A stretch of 35,856 nt of DNA from DASTPP01 sp035762175 (lineage in GTDB: Bacteria > Myxococcota_A > Polyangia > Polyangiales > Polyangiaceae): positions 1-35,856 of the forward strand of contig DASTPP010000002.1 in NCBI GenBank assembly GCA_035762175.1, in the 5' to 3' direction. The position numbers and the translations under genes are program-made. Shown here one piece after another: positions 34,324 through 35,856 of the stretch (position 1 is its first letter; each line of letters begins with the position of its first letter). The notes under the pieces are model-generated. The model saw nothing but the letters and a program-made list of their open reading frames with translations. It searched no databases and had not been told where the DNA came from.

Positions 34324-35679
34324 ATGCGCATCCTCCTCGCCGACGACGAAGATGGCTTGCGCCGCTCGTTGGCGCAATGGCTCGAGCGGTGGGGCTACGA
34401 GGTCGTGGCCGCGCGCGACGGCGACGAGGCCTGGCGCCTGCTCAAGCGCGAGGACGCGCCCCGGGTCGCCATCCTCGACTGGGAGATGCCCGGCCTCTCG
34501 GGCCTCGAGGTGTGCCGGCTCTTGCGCGCGACGCCGCACGGCGGCGAGGCGTACGTCCTCGTGCTCACCGCGAAGGGCGAGAAGGACGACCTCGTCGAGG
34601 CGCTCGAGGCGGGCGCCGACGACTTCCTCACCAAGCCCTTCCACGCCCGCGAGCTGCAGCTCCGGCTCGCCAAGGGCGTGCGCGAGGCGGCGCGCGCGAA
34701 CTCGGCCCGCGCCCCCGTGTCGGTCCCGCCGCCGAGCGGCTACACGCTGGGCGGCAAGTACCGGCTCGAGGGCAAGATCGCCGACGGCGGCATGGGCAGC
34801 GTCTGGCACGGCGTGCACCTGTCGCTCGGCATCGACGTGGCCATCAAGTTCATGGCGAGCCAGCTCGCCGAGACCTCGCACTACGCGAGCTTCGAGCGCG
34901 AGGCGCGGGCCGCGGCGCGCCTGCAAAACGAGCACATCGTGCGCGTCTACGACCACGGCATCAGCTTCGACGGCCTGCCCTACCTGGTGATGGAGTACAT
35001 CGCCGGCGAGTCGCTCTCGGACCGCATCGACCGGCTCGGCCCCCTCTCGCCCGCCGAGGCCGTCGCGCTCGTCGAGCAGGCCTGCGAGGCGCTCGGCGAG
35101 GCGCACGCGCAGGGCGTCGTGCACCGCGACGTCAAGCCCGACAACATCCTGCTCGTCAACGGCGCGAGGCGCGGGCCCTTCTCGGCCAAGCTCATCGACT
35201 TCGGCCTCGCCAACCCGGGCGGGGCGCACGCGGCGCCGGGCCTGGCCGGCACGCCCAGCTACCTGAGCCCCGAATACCTGCGGGGCGAGGCGCCCCCGAG
35301 CCCCCTGCTCGACTTGTGGGGCCTCGCCGCGACCGCCTTCCGCGCCGTGACGGGCCGAACGGCGTTCGCCGGCCAGAGCCTCGACGAAATCTACCGCAAG
35401 GTGTGCGCCGAGCCGCCCCCGCTGCCCTCGAAGGCGGCGCCCGGCACCCCCCCCGCCTTCGACGCGTGGTTCCTGCGCGCGTGCGCCGCCGACCCCGGCG
35501 CGCGCTTTCCGAACGCGGGCGAGTTCGCGTCGGCCTTCGCCCTGGCGATGCGAGACGCCGGCCGCGCGCCGGCCGCCGGGGCAGGGGGCGCCGCGAAGGC
35601 CACCGAACCGACCGCCCCGACCGAGCCCGACGCGAAGCGCCTGACGGCGCCGGCGGACCGGGCCCGACCGCGGGGGTGA
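34324..35679 (+). CDS. Receiver domain fused to a Ser/Thr protein kinase
   Basis: A two-component receiver (about residues 1-120) and a eukaryotic-type kinase (about 146-400) are joined in one 451-residue chain. The receiver is complete: Asp7-Asp8, phospho-acceptor Asp52 (ILDWEMPG), Thr82 and Lys104 (LTKPF). The kinase is complete too: glycine loop IADGGMGSVWHG (152-163), Lys175 (VAIK), HRDVKPDN (267-274), DFG (292-294) and GTPSYLSPE. There is no membrane helix; the C-terminal 50 residues are Ala/Pro/Thr-rich. Phosphorylation of Asp52 by a histidine kinase could switch the Ser/Thr kinase. ATG 34324 has only a weak AGG-type ribosome-binding site. No cognate histidine kinase is adjacent. Confidence 0.93.
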   Translation: MRILLADDEDGLRRSLAQWLERWGYEVVAARDGDEAWRLLKREDAPRVAILDWEMPGLSGLEVCRLLRATPHGGEAYVLVLTAKGEKDDLVEALEAGADDFLTKPFHARELQLRLAKGVREAARANSARAPVSVPPPSGYTLGGKYRLEGKIADGGMGSVWHGVHLSLGIDVAIKFMASQLAETSHYASFEREARAAARLQNEHIVRVYDHGISFDGLPYLVMEYIAGESLSDRIDRLGPLSPAEAVALVEQACEALGEAHAQGVVHRDVKPDNILLVNGARRGPFSAKLIDFGLANPGGAHAAPGLAGTPSYLSPEYLRGEAPPSPLLDLWGLAATAFRAVTGRTAFAGQSLDEIYRKVCAEPPPLPSKAAPGTPPAFDAWFLRACAADPGARFPNAGEFASAFALAMRDAGRAPAAGAGGAAKATEPTAPTEPDAKRLTAPADRARPRG

Positions 35680-35751
35680 TCCCGCGCCGGCCGACCAGCG
35701 CGGTCGCCCCCTTGCCCTAGAACACCAGTCGGGTTAATCGGGCTTGACGTG

Positions 35752-35856
35752 TCAGGCCGCGGCTGCCTGTGCCCGCAGCCCCCGGTCGATCGCCAGCAGG
35801 TTCTCCACGGCCGCGATGCGGCAAGCGTCGAACGTGGTCTTGGCCACGCCCCGGTA
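35752..35856 (-). CDS. C-terminal fragment of a probable transposase
   Basis: Only the last 34 codons and the stop lie in the window. The peptide (YRGVAKTTFDACRIAAVENL, continuing LAIDRGLRAQ) resembles the ending of DDE transposases, in which an arginine-glycine-x-alanine-lysine segment precedes a hydrophobic helix with Asn-Leu. The family (possibly IS1182-like) is a guess. The 72 bases between this stop and the kinase stop include a less GC-rich patch (35721-35750) where an insertion-sequence end could lie. The gene continues beyond position 35856. Confidence 0.5.
   Translation of the reverse strand, partial: YRGVAKTTFDACRIAAVENLLAIDRGLRAQAAAA

Overview
The window is about 36 kb of very GC-rich chromosomal DNA with almost purely G/C third codon positions. 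It is densely coding and carries a regulator repertoire typical of Myxococcota (the former myxobacterial Deltaproteobacteria): two eukaryotic-type Ser/Thr kinases, one fused to a receiver domain, two histidine kinases, a sigma-54 enhancer-binding protein, an ECF sigma factor, a FIST sensor, a TonB/TonB-dependent-receptor fusion and many lipoproteins. The phylum call is an inference from gene content; I see no rRNA, tRNA or CRISPR array. About thirty genes can be supported, most in one- to three-gene transcription units.

Left part (1-12,600). A chorismate mutase/prephenate dehydratase (pheA) lies downstream of an ECF sigma factor, both on the minus strand. An AT-richer divergent promoter region separates them from a TonB-dependent receptor with its own N-terminal TonB-like domain, followed by a lipoprotein. 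Three consecutive perfect GC palindromes then precede a short-chain dehydrogenase. Convergent to it are a second, divergent prephenate dehydratase and an MFS transporter that appears to lack an internal block of about 70-75 residues. A soluble histidine kinase whose phospho-acceptor His is replaced by Asn ends tail-to-tail, with overlap, against a PlsC-type acyltransferase. A sigma-54 activator with an unrecognised N-terminal region follows; the spacer upstream of it holds a perfect 13-bp inverted repeat.

Middle part (12,600-28,900). This holds an erythromycin-esterase family hydrolase, a membrane-anchored protein translationally coupled to an HTTM (vitamin-K carboxylase-like) membrane protein, a beta-class glutathione S-transferase, a small STAS-like protein, and a compact FIST sensor / histidine kinase / single-domain response regulator operon. 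Next come a membrane Ser/Thr kinase overlapping a TPR-PEGA protein, a gamma-glutamyltransferase homologue and an O-methyltransferase-like protein. Two members of one unrecognised protein family (20,712-21,626 and 27,721-28,470) bracket this kinase-to-methyltransferase block. They align without gaps over their first 176 residues, about half of them identical.

Right part (28,900-35,856). Two tandem paralogous periplasmic-binding-protein-like lipoproteins with Cys-rich N-terminal modules have no permease beside them. A class I methyltransferase follows; just before it a 39-bp tandem duplication spans the preceding stop codon. Then come an HD-domain protein, a receiver-Ser/Thr kinase fusion, and at the right edge the last codons of a probable transposase.

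The strongest candidates for something undescribed are the paralogous unknown family, the FIST-kinase-regulator operon with its divergent STAS-like neighbour, the receiver-kinase fusion, the Asn-substituted histidine kinase, and the orphan Cys-rich receptor pair.
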